The notes under the pieces: model-generated
What the model was told of the DNA's origin: nothing
The model's input: the letters and a program-made list of their open reading frames with translations, nothing else
Database searches by the model: none
Assembly (NCBI GenBank): GCA_030262725.1
Contig: JAJSZS010000005.1
Span: forward strand, 1 to 64,000
Direction: 5' to 3'
DNA length: 64,000 bases
Origin: Candidatus Desulfofervidus auxilii
GTDB lineage: Bacteria > Desulfobacterota > Desulfofervidia > Desulfofervidales > Desulfofervidaceae
Made by a program: the position numbers and the translations under genes
Part shown: positions 42,633 through 52,481 of the stretch, piece by piece
How the letters are laid out: each line of letters opens with the position of its first letter
Position numbering within the stretch: position 1 is the stretch's first letter

Positions 42633-43165
42633 TTTGTTATCTTTAAAGCCTTTTCTAATGCTTTTTTCAACATATAAGCACAGAGAGAATAGCCATTTTC
42701 CATAATTTTATTAGCCTCTTTTAAATGTTTTCCAATTAAATTTTTTGATAAAAATGGGATATCTGGACAGCCACCACCAGATATATTGACAATTATTCCA
42801 GTCTTTGGCTCAATTGTCAGTTTCATATTGGCTGCTCTAATTAAAATATAGTTATCTATTTCTTTTGTTTTTGTTATTTCTAATGGTCTTTCACTTGTAC
42901 TTAAAGAGACAATTTCATAAATAATCTGAATCTTTTTTAATATACGTTCAATCCCCATCTGTTCAACTAAATCAAACTCTACAGCTAAATCACATCCTTT
43001 ACGTAAATAAATAGGTGGTGCTACACCACGTACTGAAAAACCATGTTCTTTTAAAATTTCTTCAACAGCCATGGCATTGGCTACATTTTCTACCAAAATA
43101 AGCCCTTTTTCTCTTAAATCCTTTTTCTTAAATAATCTTTCTTTAATTTGCTTTAACATTACCAA
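42626..43165 (-). CDS. DUF3343-domain protein (putative Se/S carrier) with C-terminal extension
   Basis: 179 residues. The N-terminal part (about 20-100) resembles DUF3343: LILVENVANAMAVEEIL (about 22-38), then PIYLRKGCDLAVEF (about 51-64) with the Cys of the family. The C-terminal part (about 105-170) has NISGGGCPDIPFLSK, with a second Cys. DUF3343 domains occur as the second half of the selenium-trait protein YedF. It is the first gene of the operon that continues to TusA and the YedE pair. Confidence 0.7.
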   Translation of the reverse strand: MVMLKQIKERLFKKKDLREKGLILVENVANAMAVEEILKEHGFSVRGVAPPIYLRKGCDLAVEFDLVEQMGIERILKKIQIIYEIVSLSTSERPLEITKTKEIDNYILIRAANMKLTIEPKTGIIVNISGGGCPDIPFLSKNLIGKHLKEANKIMENGYSLCAYMLKKALEKALKITKC

Positions 43166-43213
43166 TTAAATCCAGAAAATTTTATATCTTTTTTAGGGAA
43201 AATGCTATAATAA

Positions 43214-43242
43214 TTGACATTTGAATTAGGAAATGGCATAAA
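43214..43242 (+). promoter_or_regulatory. Possible sigma-70-type promoter of alr
   Basis: TTGACA at 43214-43219, a 17-bp spacer and CATAAA at 43237-43242, 33 bp before the alr start. The -35 is perfect; the -10 is weak. Confidence 0.45.
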
Positions 43243-43274
43243 CTGCAAAGTTACTTTGTTTTTAAATAATTTAA

Positions 43275-44381
43275 ATGTCTGTTTTAGTAGAAATAGATTT
43301 AAAGGCTATTGCAGCTAATCTAGCAGAGATAAAAAAATTTGTTGGGAATAAAATTAAAATAATGCCTGTAGTTAAAGCAGATGCTTATGGACATGGACTT
43401 ATACCAGTAGCACAGACATTAGTAAAAAATGGGGTGGAATTTTTAGCTGTAAGTTATGTAACAGAAGGGATAGAGTTGAGAGAAGCAGGAATTAATATAC
43501 CTATTGTTATTTTGCTTGGAGTACTTCCAGAAGAAATTGAGGCTGTTTTTAAATATCAGTTTATACCTGTCATTTATCGTTTAGAAATAGCCTCCCTTTT
43601 ATCAAAAAAAGCAATAAAATACAAAACAGTTTTATCAGTATTTTTAAAGATAGATACAGGTATGGGAAGATTGGGTGTATTTTATAAAGAGGCAATCTCT
43701 TTTTTAAAATCTATTTTGACTATGCCTGGCTTAAAAATTTTAGGTATTACATCACATTTAGCAGTAGCAGAGTCTAATGAAGAGTTTACTAAAAAGCAAT
43801 TGAGTCGTTTTAAAGAAGTATTAAAAGCTGCTAAAGAGATGGGATTTCAATTGCCTTATAATCATATTGCAAATAGTGCAGGCATCCTTAATTACAATGA
43901 AAGTTTTTTTCAAGTTGTAAGACCTGGCTTAAGCATCTATGGCATTTATCCTGTTTCTTCTCTTAGGAAAAAAATAAAATTAAAACCAGCAATGAGTGTT
44001 AAAACAAAAATTATTTACTTAAAATGGCTTCCTCCTAATGTAGGAGTAAGTTATGGTCATACATTCATGACATCAAGAAAAACAAAAGTGGCTGTTTTAC
44101 CTATTGGTTATGATCAAGGACTTTTAAGACAACTTTCTAATAAAGGAGAAGTTCTTATTCAAGGTAAAAGGGCACCTATTATTGGTACTGTTTGTATGCA
44201 CTTAACTATGGTAGATGTTACACATATTGAGCATCTTAATTTAGGGGAGGAGGTAGTAATCCTTGGGAAACAAGGGAAAGAAGAGATTACAGCTGAGGAG
44301 ATAGCAAAAAAGGCAGGTACTATAAGCTATGATGTGCTTTGCCGTTTTGGTAAAAATAATTTAAGGGTATATAAATGTTAA
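43275..44381 (+). CDS. alr: Alanine racemase
   Basis: 368-residue PLP enzyme that makes D-alanine for peptidoglycan. The PLP Lys sits in VVKADAYGHG (about 35-44), the catalytic Tyr in VGVSYGHTF, and GTVCMHLTMVDVT (about 306-318) is the conserved C-terminal barrel motif. Complete in length. The stop overlaps the YcaO gene start by 7 bp, forming an operon. Confidence 0.95.
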   Translation: MSVLVEIDLKAIAANLAEIKKFVGNKIKIMPVVKADAYGHGLIPVAQTLVKNGVEFLAVSYVTEGIELREAGINIPIVILLGVLPEEIEAVFKYQFIPVIYRLEIASLLSKKAIKYKTVLSVFLKIDTGMGRLGVFYKEAISFLKSILTMPGLKILGITSHLAVAESNEEFTKKQLSRFKEVLKAAKEMGFQLPYNHIANSAGILNYNESFFQVVRPGLSIYGIYPVSSLRKKIKLKPAMSVKTKIIYLKWLPPNVGVSYGHTFMTSRKTKVAVLPIGYDQGLLRQLSNKGEVLIQGKRAPIIGTVCMHLTMVDVTHIEHLNLGEEVVILGKQGKEEITAEEIAKKAGTISYDVLCRFGKNNLRVYKC

Positions 44382-45829
44382 ATTCATCTTTTAAAAAATA
44401 TACTTATGGTCAAGATAAAGCTTGTTCCCCAACTGAGACAATAAAAAAGGCATTAAACCGATTATATCAAGATAAAAAACCTATATTAAAAGAAATTTTG
44501 CGAATAGATACATTAGATAGAATTGGTATTCCCGTTTACACTTGTAAGCTTAATTTAGAAGTTATTAAAACTCTTGGGTTTGAAGAGACATTTGGTAAAG
44601 GTATTACACCTGAGCAAGCCCAAGCTAGCGCCCTTATGGAATTAGTAGAAAGATATAGTGGTTTTTCTTTTTTGAAAAAGAATTTTTTAATAGATTCCTT
44701 TATTAAAATAAAGGAAAAAGCTATACCAATTGAGAATTTACTTTTACCTTTGCCTTTTCTTTTTAGGCAAGATATATTTGTTGAAAAATTAAGAAATGTT
44801 TCTTTATGTTGGATTGAAGCATATAATCTTATTAAGAACAAAAAATTTTTATTTCCCTTACCTTGGTTTTATCGCATTTATGGTACTACTGGTTGGGCAG
44901 CAGGTAATAGTTTAGAAGAGGCTATTCTTCAAGCCATTTGTGAAATTATTGAAAGACATTGTGTTTCAATTGTAATGGAAGAAAGACTTGAAGTGCCTAC
45001 TATAAGGATTGATTCAATAAATTCTTCATTAATTCAAGAATTGCTTAAAAAAATTTCTGATGCAGGTATTGAATTATTTATAAAGGATTTTTCATTAGGT
45101 TTAGGTATTCCTACAATAGCAGTTATTGCTCATGATCCCTCTCCGCCAACGCCAACTCTAAAAGTATATGCTGCTGCTGGAACTCATCTAAATCCAAATT
45201 TTGCTCTTATTCGAGCCTTAATAGAATTTACTCAACACCGAGCACAAATCATTTATCGTGAATTAATACAAAAGCGTCCTGGTGGCCCAACCTATTGCTT
45301 TTTAAGGTTTAAAGATTTAAAAGATGCAAATTTCCTTATAAAGGGAGATAAAATTCCCTTTAGTAATCTTCCTTCTTTTTCTCATCCTGATTTTAAAGTA
45401 GAAATAGAGTATATTTTAAATTTAATCTCTCAAAGAGGATTTGAAGTATTTATAATAGAAACTACTCATCCTTCTATACAGTTGCCCTCTGTTATTGTCA
45501 CTATACCTGGTGTTCGACTTAATCGGCCAAGTACAAAACTTCATCCTTATTTATTATTAGCTCGCCAATTTATGGATTTAAAAGACTATAAAAAAGCATT
45601 AAGTTATATAGAAGAAACTTTTGAAGATGAGCCTTCTTATCGTAAGCTGCCACAGATTCTTTGTCAGGCAGCTGTATGTGCAAAAAAGGCAAGTGATTAT
45701 CAAAAAGCATTAAAATATTATGAAGAAGCAGTAGAGATTGCTCCTTATCTCCTTCAATCTGAAAAATTTGTATTGGATTTTGCTGAAACACATGCCAAAA
45801 TCTTTAAATCATCTCAAACAGATTCTTAA
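44375..45829 (+). CDS. YcaO-domain protein with C-terminal TPR region
   Basis: 484 residues. The YcaO ATP-binding motifs are visible: KGITPEQAQASALMELVERY (about 75-94), AGNSLEEAILQAICEIIERH (about 175-194) and the C-terminal RLNRPSTKLHPYL (about 382-394). YcaO proteins phosphorylate backbone amides for azoline, thioamide or related chemistry. This one lacks the Pro-rich tail of azoline-forming members; instead it has two TPR-like helices (about 395-470), as in E. coli YcaO, which promotes S12 methylthiolation. It overlaps alr and the ABC-class ATPase gene. Confidence 0.88.
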   Translation: MLNSSFKKYTYGQDKACSPTETIKKALNRLYQDKKPILKEILRIDTLDRIGIPVYTCKLNLEVIKTLGFEETFGKGITPEQAQASALMELVERYSGFSFLKKNFLIDSFIKIKEKAIPIENLLLPLPFLFRQDIFVEKLRNVSLCWIEAYNLIKNKKFLFPLPWFYRIYGTTGWAAGNSLEEAILQAICEIIERHCVSIVMEERLEVPTIRIDSINSSLIQELLKKISDAGIELFIKDFSLGLGIPTIAVIAHDPSPPTPTLKVYAAAGTHLNPNFALIRALIEFTQHRAQIIYRELIQKRPGGPTYCFLRFKDLKDANFLIKGDKIPFSNLPSFSHPDFKVEIEYILNLISQRGFEVFIIETTHPSIQLPSVIVTIPGVRLNRPSTKLHPYLLLARQFMDLKDYKKALSYIEETFEDEPSYRKLPQILCQAAVCAKKASDYQKALKYYEEAVEIAPYLLQSEKFVLDFAETHAKIFKSSQTDS

Positions 45830-47486
45830 ACATATAAATGGACATGGTTATAAAGCATATAAAGAATTGGAAGGAACTTATCAATTTTCATGGTTCCAAT
45901 TAGCTATTGATCATGTACAAGGAGATCCATTTGCTTCACCTTCTCGCTTTACTTTAATTATCCCTATAGAAAAGACAAAAATTCCTAAATATTTATGGTC
46001 AAATAAAAGAAGAATTATTGCTTTAACTGACTTTCTTACCCGTTTTTTTAAAGAGATTTCTTATCCCTTTTCTAAAATTTGTGGTACTGGTCATAGTGGG
46101 AAAATAGGGATTCAATCAACTGGCCAAGCTATTCTTGAAAGAAACAGTATTGTTATAAAACCACCAAATTTAGAAGTACGTTTTACAATAGGACTTCCTG
46201 CTAGCGGTCGTACCATTTTAGGAGAAAAAGCAGAAAAGATAATATGTGAGTATATTCCTCAGATTGCTGAAAAAACTTTTTTATATCAAAACTTACCAAA
46301 AAAAGCATTAGAAGAGCATGTTTTTGTTTATGAAGATCAAGAAATCTTGCGAGAAAAGTTAAAAGAATTAAATTTAGTAGCCTTTATACCTGATGGGGCT
46401 ATTCTTCCTAGAAAAAGCGGGATAGAAGATACACCTCTTCCAGACGCCATTCCTTTTATTTCTCCGAAAGAGGCAAAAATTTCTATAGAATTGCCTTATA
46501 AGGGGAAGATCACAGGAATGGGTATACCTAAAGGTGTGACTTTGATAGTAGGTGGTGGTTTTCATGGAAAATCTACATTACTTAAGGCAATTCAAGAAGG
46601 TATTTATAATCATATTCCAGGAGATGGACGTGAGTATGTAGTTAGTTTGTCTGATACAGTAAAGATAAGGGCAGAAGAGGGGCGTAGGATTGAAAAAGTA
46701 GATATTTCTCCTTTTATAAATAATCTTCCTTTTGAAAAGGATACAAAGGCATTTTCTACAGATAATGCAAGTGGTAGCACGTCACAGGCAGCTAATATTA
46801 TGGAGGCTATTGAGATAGGTACACATTTAATTTTATTAGATGAAGATACATCTGCTACTAATTTTATGATTAGGGATAAACGTATGCAGACCTTAATAAG
46901 TAAAGAAAAAGAACCAATAACTCCTTTTTTAGATCGTGTGAGAGAACTTTATATTAATTATGATATATCTACTATTCTAGTTATGGGTGGATGTGGTGAT
47001 TATTTAGATGTTGCTGACTTTGTTATTATGATGCTAAATTATCAACCTCATATTGTTACTAAAAAAGCTAAGGAAATTGCTAAAAAATATGATATAGGTA
47101 GAGAATACGAAGCTTATTTTCCTTTTCATTTGCCCATACCTAGAAAACCTTTAAAAGGAATAAATCCAAAAAGAGGAGAAAGAATAAAAATAGCGGCAAA
47201 AGGTGTTAAGAATCTTGTTTTTGGAAGACAAAATATAGATCTAAGTGCCAATGAACATCTGAAAGAGTCTAATCAAGTGTTAGCCATTGGTTATATTCTT
47301 AATTATTATGCCAATCATTATCTTTCAAAACTTTCCATAAAAGATGCTTTGGAAAAAATAGAAAAAGAAATAGATAATTATGGTTTAGATATATTATTGC
47401 CTTACCGTGCAGGTAATCTCTCTCGTTCTAGAAAACAAGAGGTAGCTTTTGCTTTAAATCGTCTTCGTTCTTTAAAAATATCTTGA
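45792..47486 (+). CDS. Predicted ABC-class ATPase (PF09818-like)
   Basis: 564 residues from the ATG at 45792, chosen as homology begins at MPKSLNHLKQILKHINGHGY; a further upstream start is less likely. Walker A is VGGGFHGKS (about 253-261), and the family's distinctive Walker B is LLDEDTSATNFMIRDKRMQ (about 336-354), with a following VMGGCGDYLDVAD. The family (COG3044) has no transmembrane part and its function is unknown. It overlaps the YcaO gene by 38 bp and is convergent with the glycosylase gene (15-bp overlap). Confidence 0.85.
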   Translation: MPKSLNHLKQILKHINGHGYKAYKELEGTYQFSWFQLAIDHVQGDPFASPSRFTLIIPIEKTKIPKYLWSNKRRIIALTDFLTRFFKEISYPFSKICGTGHSGKIGIQSTGQAILERNSIVIKPPNLEVRFTIGLPASGRTILGEKAEKIICEYIPQIAEKTFLYQNLPKKALEEHVFVYEDQEILREKLKELNLVAFIPDGAILPRKSGIEDTPLPDAIPFISPKEAKISIELPYKGKITGMGIPKGVTLIVGGGFHGKSTLLKAIQEGIYNHIPGDGREYVVSLSDTVKIRAEEGRRIEKVDISPFINNLPFEKDTKAFSTDNASGSTSQAANIMEAIEIGTHLILLDEDTSATNFMIRDKRMQTLISKEKEPITPFLDRVRELYINYDISTILVMGGCGDYLDVADFVIMMLNYQPHIVTKKAKEIAKKYDIGREYEAYFPFHLPIPRKPLKGINPKRGERIKIAAKGVKNLVFGRQNIDLSANEHLKESNQVLAIGYILNYYANHYLSKLSIKDALEKIEKEIDNYGLDILLPYRAGNLSRSRKQEVAFALNRLRSLKIS

Positions 47487-48077
47487 TAAAAATTTTGAGC
47501 CTTTTATAATAAAACGCCAAGGCCAATCTTTTGCTTCTTCTGCATAAGGAATATTTATCCTTGGTGTAGCAATTATGTCTTCTTCTTTAATATTTTCTCC
47601 AAAAGCAATATAAATTTCATTTCCTTCAATCATGTCCTTTCCATTCATAGCCTTTGTTATCTTTAATGCTTTACACAATTTTCCTGGCCCATTTAAAAGC
47701 CTTGTTATATCATAATTTTTTTTATTTAAATTTTTTAAAATTATATCAATGCCATAAATAGGTTCTAATGCCCTTATTAGTACAGCCCCTGCTTCTCCAT
47801 CTTTATGTGCTACAATATTTAAACAATAAGTATTAATATAAACAGAATAAACATAAGCATAACCTACTTCACCAAATAGAATTGCTGTTCTTTTTGTATA
47901 TCCAAACCTTCCTACATGACACCCCTTATCTTCTTTACCTCCATAAGCCTCTGTTTCTACAATTTTTCCAACAATTTTTTGATAATTAATCTCCCTTATT
48001 AAATACTTCCCCAATAAATCTTTTGCTACTTCTTTAGGATGTCTTTTAAAAAATGCTCTATTGAGCCTTTTTAGCAC
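47472..48077 (-). CDS. 3-methyladenine DNA glycosylase (MPG/AAG family)
   Basis: 201-residue base-excision glycosylase removing alkylated or deaminated purines. Signatures are VAKDLLGKYLI (about 18-28), GKIVETEAYGGKEDKGCH (about 36-53; active Glu in ETEAY), RTAILFGEVGYAYVYSVY (about 62-79) and GEAGAVLIRALEPI (about 92-105). Full length. The start overlaps the preceding unknown gene by 20 bp. Confidence 0.93.
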   Translation of the reverse strand: MLKRLNRAFFKRHPKEVAKDLLGKYLIREINYQKIVGKIVETEAYGGKEDKGCHVGRFGYTKRTAILFGEVGYAYVYSVYINTYCLNIVAHKDGEAGAVLIRALEPIYGIDIILKNLNKKNYDITRLLNGPGKLCKALKITKAMNGKDMIEGNEIYIAFGENIKEEDIIATPRINIPYAEEAKDWPWRFIIKGSKFLSRYF

Positions 48078-48597
48078 TGCTAATTACTAATTTTGACCAT
48101 TTTTCTGCTAATTCATCACGGCGTGGCTTATAAACAGTTTCATAAAAGTAGCGCTGTGACTTCAATATACCTGGATCATAAGATTTACAGATATTTATTG
48201 CTTCTTTAAAACATTCATCAAAATATTTCCCAAATCTTGATTCTATCTGTTTATAAAAATCATCCTCTGTTTGTACCTGATTTCCAATAACAAACATGGG
48301 TCTTTCATCAATCTTTACACAATATGCCATCTCATCTCCTAGGTGAAATAAACCAAATGTTTTTCTTATTGTTTCAAGTTTTTCAGTTGCAATAGGTTTG
48401 CCTTTTATAGTTATTTCTTTTATCAATTGTGGTTTTGCCCTTACAAATCCACGTTTTGCTGCTGCATAAAATATTGCCCGATTCAATCCCCATGATTTGG
48501 CAGAAGGTATTTCTAATCCCAATACATAGGCTCTAGCAGCTTGAAGGATTGCCATCACTTGGAATCGACCAATAATTTTAGACCTTCTTATAGCCAT
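48058..48597 (-). CDS. Conserved-looking hypothetical protein
   Basis: 179 residues, no family recognised. It is a soluble alpha/beta protein with a central YCVKIDERPMFVIGNQV stretch and a basic, Lys/Arg-rich C-terminal helix (YETVYKPRRDELAEKWSK). Overlap of 10 bp with the LOG-like gene and 20 bp with the glycosylase gene indicates an operon. A start at Met15 (MAILQAARAYVLGLEIP) is possible. Function cannot be inferred. Confidence 0.75.
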   Translation of the reverse strand: MAIRRSKIIGRFQVMAILQAARAYVLGLEIPSAKSWGLNRAIFYAAAKRGFVRAKPQLIKEITIKGKPIATEKLETIRKTFGLFHLGDEMAYCVKIDERPMFVIGNQVQTEDDFYKQIESRFGKYFDECFKEAINICKSYDPGILKSQRYFYETVYKPRRDELAEKWSKLVISSAKKAQ

Positions 48598-49034
48598 AAC
48601 TTTGCTTTTTCTATTGCTTCTTTTGGCGTTTTAACATAATGAATCTTCTCAAAACCTGGCCAAGTATTGAGTCCAATAATAGGTTTATCCATTTTTAAGG
48701 CAAAGGCAATTTCAGAAAGGGTGCCATAACCACCAGAAATAGCGATTAATACTTTGGCTGTACGCACAATGATGATATTTCTAGCCTCTCCTAAGCCTGT
48801 AACAATTGGTATGTCTATATAAGGATTGGCATCAAGAGGATTAAAACTAGGCAAAACACCAATAGTTAATCCACCTGCTTCCTTTGCCCCTTTTGCTGCT
48901 GCCTCCATTACTCCACCTAAACCACCACATATCAAAGCGCAACCACAAATAGCAATCTCTTTGCCTACTTCTTTAGCTAATTCATAAGTAGCTTTATCAC
49001 ACTCTCCTGCCCCAATAACACCTATAATTTTCAT
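48588..49034 (-). CDS. LOG-like family protein (TIGR00725 type)
   Basis: 148-residue Rossmann-like protein. The family motifs [20 protein letters not shown] (about 36-55) and [15 protein letters not shown] (about 98-112) match the TIGR00725 subfamily of lysine decarboxylase-like/LOG proteins, which bind or hydrolyse nucleotide monophosphates. It shares a 4-bp ATGA overlap with purC, suggesting a nucleotide-linked role. Confidence 0.85.
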   Translation of the reverse strand: MKIIGVIGAGECDKATYELAKEVGKEIAICGCALICGGLGGVMEAAAKGAKEAGGLTIGVLPSFNPLDANPYIDIPIVTGLGEARNIIIVRTAKVLIAISGGYGTLSEIAFALKMDKPIIGLNTWPGFEKIHYVKTPKEAIEKAKLWL

Positions 49035-49903
49035 TCTAACAATCTATTTAATGCTTCAAAATATTTTTCTCTAGTTTTATCAATTACCTCTTGGGGTAAA
49101 GGAGGAGGTGGTGGTTTTTTATTCCAATTAATACTTTCTAAATAATCTCTTAAATATTGTTTATCAAAACTTATTTGAGAGCGACCGGGTTCATAATCTT
49201 TTTCTGGCCAAAAGCGAGAGGAATCAGGTGTTAATAATTCATCTATTAAAATGAGTTTGTCATTTTCATCAAAACCAAATTCAAATTTTGTATCAGCAAT
49301 AATGATACCTTTCTTTAAAGCAATTTCTGCTGCTTCTTTATATATTGCTAAACTATATTCTCTTATTTTTTCAGCTAATTTTCTATCACCAAGTATATTT
49401 ACCATCTCTTCAAAAGTAATATTTATATCATGTCCTTTTTTTGCCTTTGTTGATGGTGTAAAAATAGGTTCTTGTAATTTTTCTGCCTCTTTCATTCCAT
49501 CTGGCAATTTAATACCACAAATAGAACCACTTTTTTTATATTCTTTCCAAGCAGAACCAGCAAGATAACCTCTAACAATACACTCTACTGGTAATGGTTT
49601 TGCCTTTTTAACAAGCATGCTCCTTCCTTCAAGAATCTCTTTATATTTTTGACAAATTGAGGGAAATTCACTTACTTCAGAAGCAATTAAATGATGAGGT
49701 AAAAAATCAAACTTTTTAAACCAATAAAGAGAAATCTGAGTCAAGACATAACCCTTATCAGGTATGGGTTCTCTCATTACTACATCAAAGGCAGAAATTC
49801 TATCTGTAGCTATGATTAATAAATATTTATCTAAATCATAAATATCTCTTACTTTACCCTGATGTTTTTCCCCTATATCCAAATTTGTTTCATAAACAAT
49901 CAT
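49031..49903 (-). CDS. purC: Phosphoribosylaminoimidazole-succinocarboxamide synthase (PurC)
   Basis: 290-residue SAICAR synthetase of purine synthesis. [20 protein letters not shown] (about 15-34) is the ATP-binding start, [13 protein letters not shown] (about 108-120) and [15 protein letters not shown] (about 218-232) are conserved active-site regions. The longer 290-residue form, with the C-terminal extension, is typical of this class. It overlaps both neighbours by 4 bp. Confidence 0.96.
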   Translation of the reverse strand: MIVYETNLDIGEKHQGKVRDIYDLDKYLLIIATDRISAFDVVMREPIPDKGYVLTQISLYWFKKFDFLPHHLIASEVSEFPSICQKYKEILEGRSMLVKKAKPLPVECIVRGYLAGSAWKEYKKSGSICGIKLPDGMKEAEKLQEPIFTPSTKAKKGHDINITFEEMVNILGDRKLAEKIREYSLAIYKEAAEIALKKGIIIADTKFEFGFDENDKLILIDELLTPDSSRFWPEKDYEPGRSQISFDKQYLRDYLESINWNKKPPPPPLPQEVIDKTREKYFEALNRLLE

Positions 49904-50775
49904 TTTAAATAACTCAATCCTTCCTTAAATTTTATTGGTTTTAATGGAAAAATTTCATAAAATTTATTATCTTTTGCTACATTTCCAGCTAAAAGCATAG
50001 TAAGCATCTCTTCTGTTAAAGGATAAAGAGATAAATTTTGTAATTTTTTTGTAAAAAAATTCACCATTTCTAAAGGCACATATACTTTTTTAATTTTTTT
50101 ATTTAAAACACTGGCTATTGTATCTACTATCTCTTTATAACTTAATACTTGAGCCCCTCCTACTTCAAAGACCTGATTTTCACTGGCAGGGAGATGTAAA
50201 GATAAGGCAAAGGCTAAAGCAACAGTTTTAACAGGAACAGGCTGCATCTTATAAAGTCCATCACCAATAATGGGTAAGATAGGAGAAATTTTTATTATTT
50301 TTGAAAGCATACTGACAAAATGATCATAAGGGCCATAAATTACTGAAGGTCTAAATATTGTATAAACAAGCCCACTTTCTTTTACCAAATTCTCTGCCCT
50401 AAATTTGGTCTTATGATATTGGCTAATTGCCTCTGGCCCTGTTCCTAAGGCACTCATATGGATAAACCTTTTAATACCTGCTTTTTTTGCTGCTTCTAAA
50501 GCAAAATGAGTAGCCTCTACATGAAGTTTTTCAAAGGTAATTCCTTTTTTTGGAAACTCACGGATGATTCCAATTAGATGGATTACAGCTTTGCAGCCCT
50601 CCATCTTTTCTGCCAAATCAGGAGAAAAAATATCTCCTTTAGCAATTTCTACTTTATAACGAAGCTTTTTTTCTGAACCAGGTCTGACAAGGCATCTTAC
50701 CCTTTCCCCTAAAGCCAAAAGTGCACCTATAATGTGATTTCCAACAAATCCTGTACCACCTGTAACAAAGATCAT
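49900..50775 (-). CDS. NAD(P)-binding epimerase-like protein (NDUFA9-like SDR)
   Basis: 291 residues, extended short-chain dehydrogenase of the atypical NDUFA9-like group. The Rossmann motif is [13 protein letters not shown] (about 3-15), with LIGIIREF and a YHKTKFRAE stretch (about 120-128; YxxxK lost its usual spacing in this group). The substrate is unknown; members appear to act in redox sensing or quinone and sugar metabolism. Overlaps purC and the peptidase gene by 4 bp. Confidence 0.85.
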   Translation of the reverse strand: MIFVTGGTGFVGNHIIGALLALGERVRCLVRPGSEKKLRYKVEIAKGDIFSPDLAEKMEGCKAVIHLIGIIREFPKKGITFEKLHVEATHFALEAAKKAGIKRFIHMSALGTGPEAISQYHKTKFRAENLVKESGLVYTIFRPSVIYGPYDHFVSMLSKIIKISPILPIIGDGLYKMQPVPVKTVALAFALSLHLPASENQVFEVGGAQVLSYKEIVDTIASVLNKKIKKVYVPLEMVNFFTKKLQNLSLYPLTEEMLTMLLAGNVAKDNKFYEIFPLKPIKFKEGLSYLK

Positions 50776-51896
50776 TTAATGACCCAATCCTTTAATTCAT
50801 TACTGGTTTTATTTAACCTCTTACAACCATTTTCCTCAATTACTACCATGTCCTCTATGCGGACGCCACCCCATTCACTAAAATAAAGTCCTGGCTCTAT
50901 TGTAACTACCATGTTTCTTTTTAATGTTAAAGCAGGCTTTCTTGGAGAAAGAGCTGGCATTTCATGAACCAAAATTCCTACTCCATGGCCTAAAGAATGT
51001 TTAAATGCTTTTTCTAGCCCTTTTTCTTTAAAAAAATCTCTTGCTAATGCGTCAGCTTCATCTGTCTTTAAGCCTGCTTTTATCCCATTTAATGCCCGTT
51101 TTTGCGCTTCAAATACAGTTTCATATATTTTTTTAAACCTTTCATCTGGCTCACTTAAATAAAATGTGCGTGTCATATCTGCACAATATCCTTCCCATCT
51201 TAATCCAAAATCAATAATTATAGGCTCATTTTTTTTAATTTTTCTTTCTGTAGGAACAGCATGAGGAATAGCACTATTTTCTCCACTAGCTACAATAGGA
51301 GGGAAAGAAAGCTCTGCTTTATATTTTAAACGAATCTTTTCTTCAATCCACCAGGCAATTTCCTTTTCTATAAGACCTGGTTTTAAGAAATCTTTTAAAT
51401 TTAAAAATATCTCTTCTGTCATAGAAAGTGCCTTTTTTATAGCATCAATTTCTTCTTTTTCCTTTATCTGACGTAAACTCTCTATCAGATTTTCTGTTGG
51501 TAATATTTCATTTTGATAAATTTCTTTTAATCTTTGATAAAATTTATAATTCAAATGATTTGCCTCAAAACCTAAAGGAGGAGGCATTTCTTTTAATACT
51601 TTTTCAATTTCTTCAAAGAGATTTAAATGATAAACACAGATTTCCCATCCCTTTGCCTCTTTTATGGCTAAATCAGCATAACGTGGATCAGTAAATAAAA
51701 ATGATTTTTCTTGAGAAATAAGTAATACACCAGCTGTTTCTCCTACTTGTGGGTCTTCCGCTTTAAATCCACTTAAATAGCGACGATTAGCTGGATGTGA
51801 AACAAAAAAACTACCAATGTTTTTTTCTTTCATCAAATCTCTCAATCTTTTAAGCCTCTTTATAAAAACTTCCATATTGCTTATCTGGTAATGCAT
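50772..51896 (-). CDS. Xaa-Pro aminopeptidase (M24B family)
   Basis: 374-residue metallopeptidase with the creatinase N-terminal domain (about 8-135) and M24 catalytic domain. Metal ligands: IIDFGLRWEGYCADMTRTFY (about 226-245), HSLGHGVGILVHE (about 296-308), EPGLYF and VRIEDMVVI (about 350-358). It cleaves Xaa-Pro peptide N-termini. Met8 (MEVFIKRLKRLRDLM) is an alternative, probably better start. Confidence 0.92.
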   Translation of the reverse strand: MHYQISNMEVFIKRLKRLRDLMKEKNIGSFFVSHPANRRYLSGFKAEDPQVGETAGVLLISQEKSFLFTDPRYADLAIKEAKGWEICVYHLNLFEEIEKVLKEMPPPLGFEANHLNYKFYQRLKEIYQNEILPTENLIESLRQIKEKEEIDAIKKALSMTEEIFLNLKDFLKPGLIEKEIAWWIEEKIRLKYKAELSFPPIVASGENSAIPHAVPTERKIKKNEPIIIDFGLRWEGYCADMTRTFYLSEPDERFKKIYETVFEAQKRALNGIKAGLKTDEADALARDFFKEKGLEKAFKHSLGHGVGILVHEMPALSPRKPALTLKRNMVVTIEPGLYFSEWGGVRIEDMVVIEENGCKRLNKTSNELKDWVIK

Positions 51897-51971
51897 AAAT
51901 TAAAGTATGTCAATGTTTTTAATTCTTTATTAAGACTTGCTTTTTTCTTTAATTTTCTTTATTCTTGACAC

Positions 51972-52481
51972 ATGAATGTCATAGATGTGATAGTTTTGTC
52001 TCTTATGGGTATCTTTTTAATTTTAGATGGTTTGAGAGGATTTGTTAAAAGCATTGGTTTTCTTGTTAGTTTTATATTAGGTTTTTGGTTTGCAGGACAT
52101 TATGCATATATTGGAGTAAATTATTTAAAATCATGGCTCCCTTCAATCTTGGCTTATATAATAAGTTTTGTCTTTATCTTAATTTTGGTTTTTATTATAT
52201 GTCATTTTCTTACCTTTATTTTAAAAACCCTTTTAAGAGAAAGAACAATAAGATTTTTTGATCATATTTTAGGTATCTTTTTTGGAGCAATAAAAGGATT
52301 TTTTTTGGCTACTATTTTATTTACATTTTTAAATCTTTTTTACCCTTTACCTCCTGAATGGAAAGAGAAATCTTTTACTTATCCTTATCTTTATAAATTA
52401 AATAGATTTATGGTGAAACAAATACCACAAAGGATGCAACTTACCAATCCAAAAAAGGTAAAACATGGCAAATTTATCTAG
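51972..52481 (+). CDS. CvpA-family membrane protein
   Basis: 169 residues with four transmembrane helices, starting with NVIDVIVLSLMGIFLILDGL typical of CvpA (colicin V production protein), which tethers to the envelope and in some species supports biofilm or stress resistance. It overlaps mazG by 17 bp. Confidence 0.8.
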   Translation: MNVIDVIVLSLMGIFLILDGLRGFVKSIGFLVSFILGFWFAGHYAYIGVNYLKSWLPSILAYIISFVFILILVFIICHFLTFILKTLLRERTIRFFDHILGIFFGAIKGFFLATILFTFLNLFYPLPPEWKEKSFTYPYLYKLNRFMVKQIPQRMQLTNPKKVKHGKFI

